NCBI GenBank assembly: GCA_024762755.1
Contig: JANTGX010000077.1
Coordinates: forward strand, 1 to 9,040
DNA length: 9,040 nucleotides
From: Gammaproteobacteria bacterium
GTDB lineage: Bacteria > Pseudomonadota > Gammaproteobacteria > SZUA-152
Direction of reading: 5' to 3'
In this document: positions 6,064 to 9,040 of the stretch, in pieces
How positions within the stretch are numbered: the stretch's first letter is position 1
How the letters are laid out: every line of letters starts with the position of its first letter
Program-made: the position numbers and the translations under genes
Notes under the pieces: model-generated
Databases searched by the model: none
What the model saw: the letters and a program-made list of their open reading frames with translations, nothing else
What the model was told of the DNA's origin: nothing

Positions 6064-6261
6064 TCAGTCTTCGCGCTCCTCGATCCAGGCCATCTGAATG
6101 GCCTCGAGGATGCGTTCACTGCTGTTTTCCGGCGCATCCTCGAAGTCCGCCAGCTCCAGGACCCAGGCGTGTAGCTGGACGAAGCCGAGGCTCAGGGGAT
6201 CCACCTCGGGATGCGCCTCGTCCAGGGCCATGGCGATGTCCAGGCTGTCGGTCCATTTCAT
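6064..6261 (-). CDS. iscX: Fe-S cluster assembly protein IscX
   Basis: IscX is a small acidic protein that binds the cysteine desulfurase IscS and iron and modulates the rate of Fe-S cluster assembly; an iron-donor role has also been proposed. The 65-residue product matches the family length (66 in E. coli) and shows the hallmark MKWTDSLDIA start, the central LHAWVLELADFED and the end EKILEAI-like ERILEAIQMAW. About a quarter of residues are Asp or Glu. The ATG at 6259-6261 has a GAGG 7 nt upstream, which overlaps the fdx stop codon. It is the last gene of the isc operon, just before the terminator at 6005-6029. Confidence 0.96.
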   Translation of the reverse strand: MKWTDSLDIAMALDEAHPEVDPLSLGFVQLHAWVLELADFEDAPENSSERILEAIQMAWIEERED

Positions 6262-6268
6262 GGGGAAG

Positions 6269-6272
6269 CCTC
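6269..6272 (-). promoter_or_regulatory. Ribosome binding site of iscX
   Basis: GAGG on the minus strand lies 7 nt upstream of the iscX ATG and shares bases with the fdx TGA at 6271-6273. Termination of fdx and initiation of iscX thus happen at nearly the same point, favouring coupled translation. Confidence 0.6.
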
Positions 6273-6609
6273 AGTGGTTCTCGGAGACCATGTTGATGGT
6301 GTATTTGGGAATCTCGATGACCAGGTCCTCGTCGTCCACCACTGCCTGACAGCTGAGGCGGGACTCGGGCTCCAGACCCCAGGCCTTGTCCAGCATGTCC
6401 TCTTCTTCTTCGCTGGCCTCGGGCAGGGAGTCGGCCCCCTCGCGCACGACCACGTGGCAGGTGGTGCAGGCGCAGGACTTCTCGCAGGCGTGTTCGATCT
6501 CGATGTCGTTGGCCAGGGCCGCATCGAGGATGGTGGTGCCGGGCTCGGCCTCGATGACGGCGCCCTCGGGACAGAGTTCTTCGTGGGGCAGGATGATGAT
6601 CTTGGGCAT
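6271..6609 (-). CDS. fdx: ISC-type [2Fe-2S] ferredoxin
   Basis: Fdx is the small electron-transfer ferredoxin of the ISC system; it supplies electrons during cluster assembly on IscU. The 112-residue product is close to the E. coli protein (111). The [2Fe-2S] ligands are Cys42, Cys48, Cys51 and Cys87, in CEKSCACTTC and LSCQAV. Cys46 is the extra conserved cysteine of this subfamily. MPKIIILPHEELCPEG and the end EIPKYTINMVSENH are both characteristic. The acidic patch EEEEDM near 67-72 fits docking to IscS. I chose the ATG at 6607-6609 because a longer in-frame reading crosses the spacer and runs into hscA. The gene starts 43 nt after hscA, and its Shine-Dalgarno sequence is weak. Confidence 0.97.
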   Translation of the reverse strand: MPKIIILPHEELCPEGAVIEAEPGTTILDAALANDIEIEHACEKSCACTTCHVVVREGADSLPEASEEEEDMLDKAWGLEPESRLSCQAVVDDEDLVIEIPKYTINMVSENH

Positions 6610-6652
6610 GGTATCGGCTTCGTTGAGATTGTTCGGGGGATCGCTGGCGGCT

Positions 6653-8527
<1,875 letters not shown>

Positions 8528-8558
8528 GTAAATCTCGTGGGGGGTTGGGGCCGGGCCT

Positions 8559-9040
8559 TCAGGACTGGCTCAGGTCTTCTTCATGTTGCTGCAACTCTTC
8601 CGCCAGGCGGCGAAAGAACTGGAGTTTGCGGCTGGCATCGGTGGCCTTGGTCAGGGCCTCGGCGCCGCCCTCGGCGAACAGCCCGGCGAGTTCATCGACG
8701 AGCTGCTTCTCCGCCGCCGCCAGCTCCGTGGCCAGGCTCCGCAGACGCTGTTCGGCGTCGCTCGCCCGACGGGCCGCATCGAGACGCTCGCGCAACTCCA
8801 TCTGCTGCATGAGGAAGCGTCCGTCCAGACTGGACTGGGCGTCGTCCACCGGCATGCCGGACAGTTCCAGCAGATAGCGGGCGCGCTGCAGGGGGTCCTT
8901 GAGCACCCGATAGGCCTCGTTGGCCTGGGCCGCCAGCTGCATGGACAGGCGCCGCTCGGCGTCGCCGGCATTGGCGAAGCGATCCGGGTGCACCGTGCGC
9001 TGCAACTCGCGATAGCGATCGGCGAGGGCGGCCTTGTCCA
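8559..9040 (-). CDS. hscB: Fe-S assembly co-chaperone HscB (partial, N-terminus beyond window)
   Basis: HscB is the J-protein partner of HscA: it delivers IscU and stimulates HscA ATPase activity. The visible 159 residues lack only about the first 10-15, judged from the 171-residue E. coli protein, so the true start lies beyond the right edge. The J-domain HPD tripeptide is present in TVHPDRF (His codon 8988-8990), followed by NEAYRVLKDPLQRARYLLEL. The C-terminal three-helix IscU-binding domain contains FLMQQMELRERLD and ends in KLQFFRRLAEELQQHEEDL, similar to the KLRFLDKL stretch of E. coli. A TTG at 9003-9005 is an ordinary internal leucine within the J domain, not a start. The gene is followed by hscA after 31 nt. 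Confidence 0.96.
   Translation of the reverse strand, partial: DKAALADRYRELQRTVHPDRFANAGDAERRLSMQLAAQANEAYRVLKDPLQRARYLLELSGMPVDDAQSSLDGRFLMQQMELRERLDAARRASDAEQRLRSLATELAAAEKQLVDELAGLFAEGGAEALTKATDASRKLQFFRRLAEELQQHEEDLSQS

Overview
This window is ordinary core-genome DNA from a GC-rich gammaproteobacterium. All ten genes are on the minus strand and are read from right to left: hscB (cut by the right edge), hscA, fdx, iscX, ndk, rlmN, pilF, rodZ, ispG and hisS (cut by the left edge). From memory, this is the order seen in Pseudomonas and relatives, where the iscRSUA-hscBA-fdx-iscX operon lies upstream of ndk-rlmN-pilF-rodZ-ispG-hisS. The protein sequences resemble their Pseudomonas and E. coli counterparts but are not identical. 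I infer a Pseudomonas-like or Chromatiales-like gammaproteobacterium and cannot name a genus.

Right part (about 6000-9040): the distal half of the isc iron-sulfur cluster assembly operon. It encodes the J-protein/Hsp70 pair HscB-HscA, the [2Fe-2S] ferredoxin Fdx and the small regulator IscX. It ends in a textbook Rho-independent terminator at 6005-6029, so ndk begins a new transcription unit.

Middle part (about 1496-5940): ndk (nucleotide pools), rlmN (rRNA/tRNA methylation by radical SAM chemistry), pilF (pilotin lipoprotein for type IV pili), rodZ (cell shape) and ispG (isoprenoid precursor synthesis). From rlmN to ispG the genes are packed very tightly: rlmN/pilF and pilF/rodZ each overlap by 4 nt, and rodZ and ispG are 4 nt apart. 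This implies one message with translational coupling. RlmN, IspG and Fdx are all iron-sulfur proteins, so they depend on the machinery encoded just upstream.

Left part (1-1495): hisS starts at a TTG codon. It is separated from ispG by a 326-bp non-coding gap, the only large gap in the window. The gap holds a compact element of about 273 bp (1211-1483). Each end carries an array of three 10-bp units with the core CACAGAG, and the two arrays are inverted relative to each other. Inside is a separate CATTCCGG hairpin, and the interior is about 46% GC by hand count, clearly lower than the flanking genes. This looks like a non-autonomous dispersed repeat or MITE-like insertion and is the most unusual feature here.

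I found no tRNA, rRNA, CRISPR array, transposase, phage gene or toxin/defence system, and nothing that amounts to a new biological system. The points worth a second look are the ispG-hisS element, a CxxCxC cysteine cluster in HscA and an extra cysteine beside the IspG cluster site.
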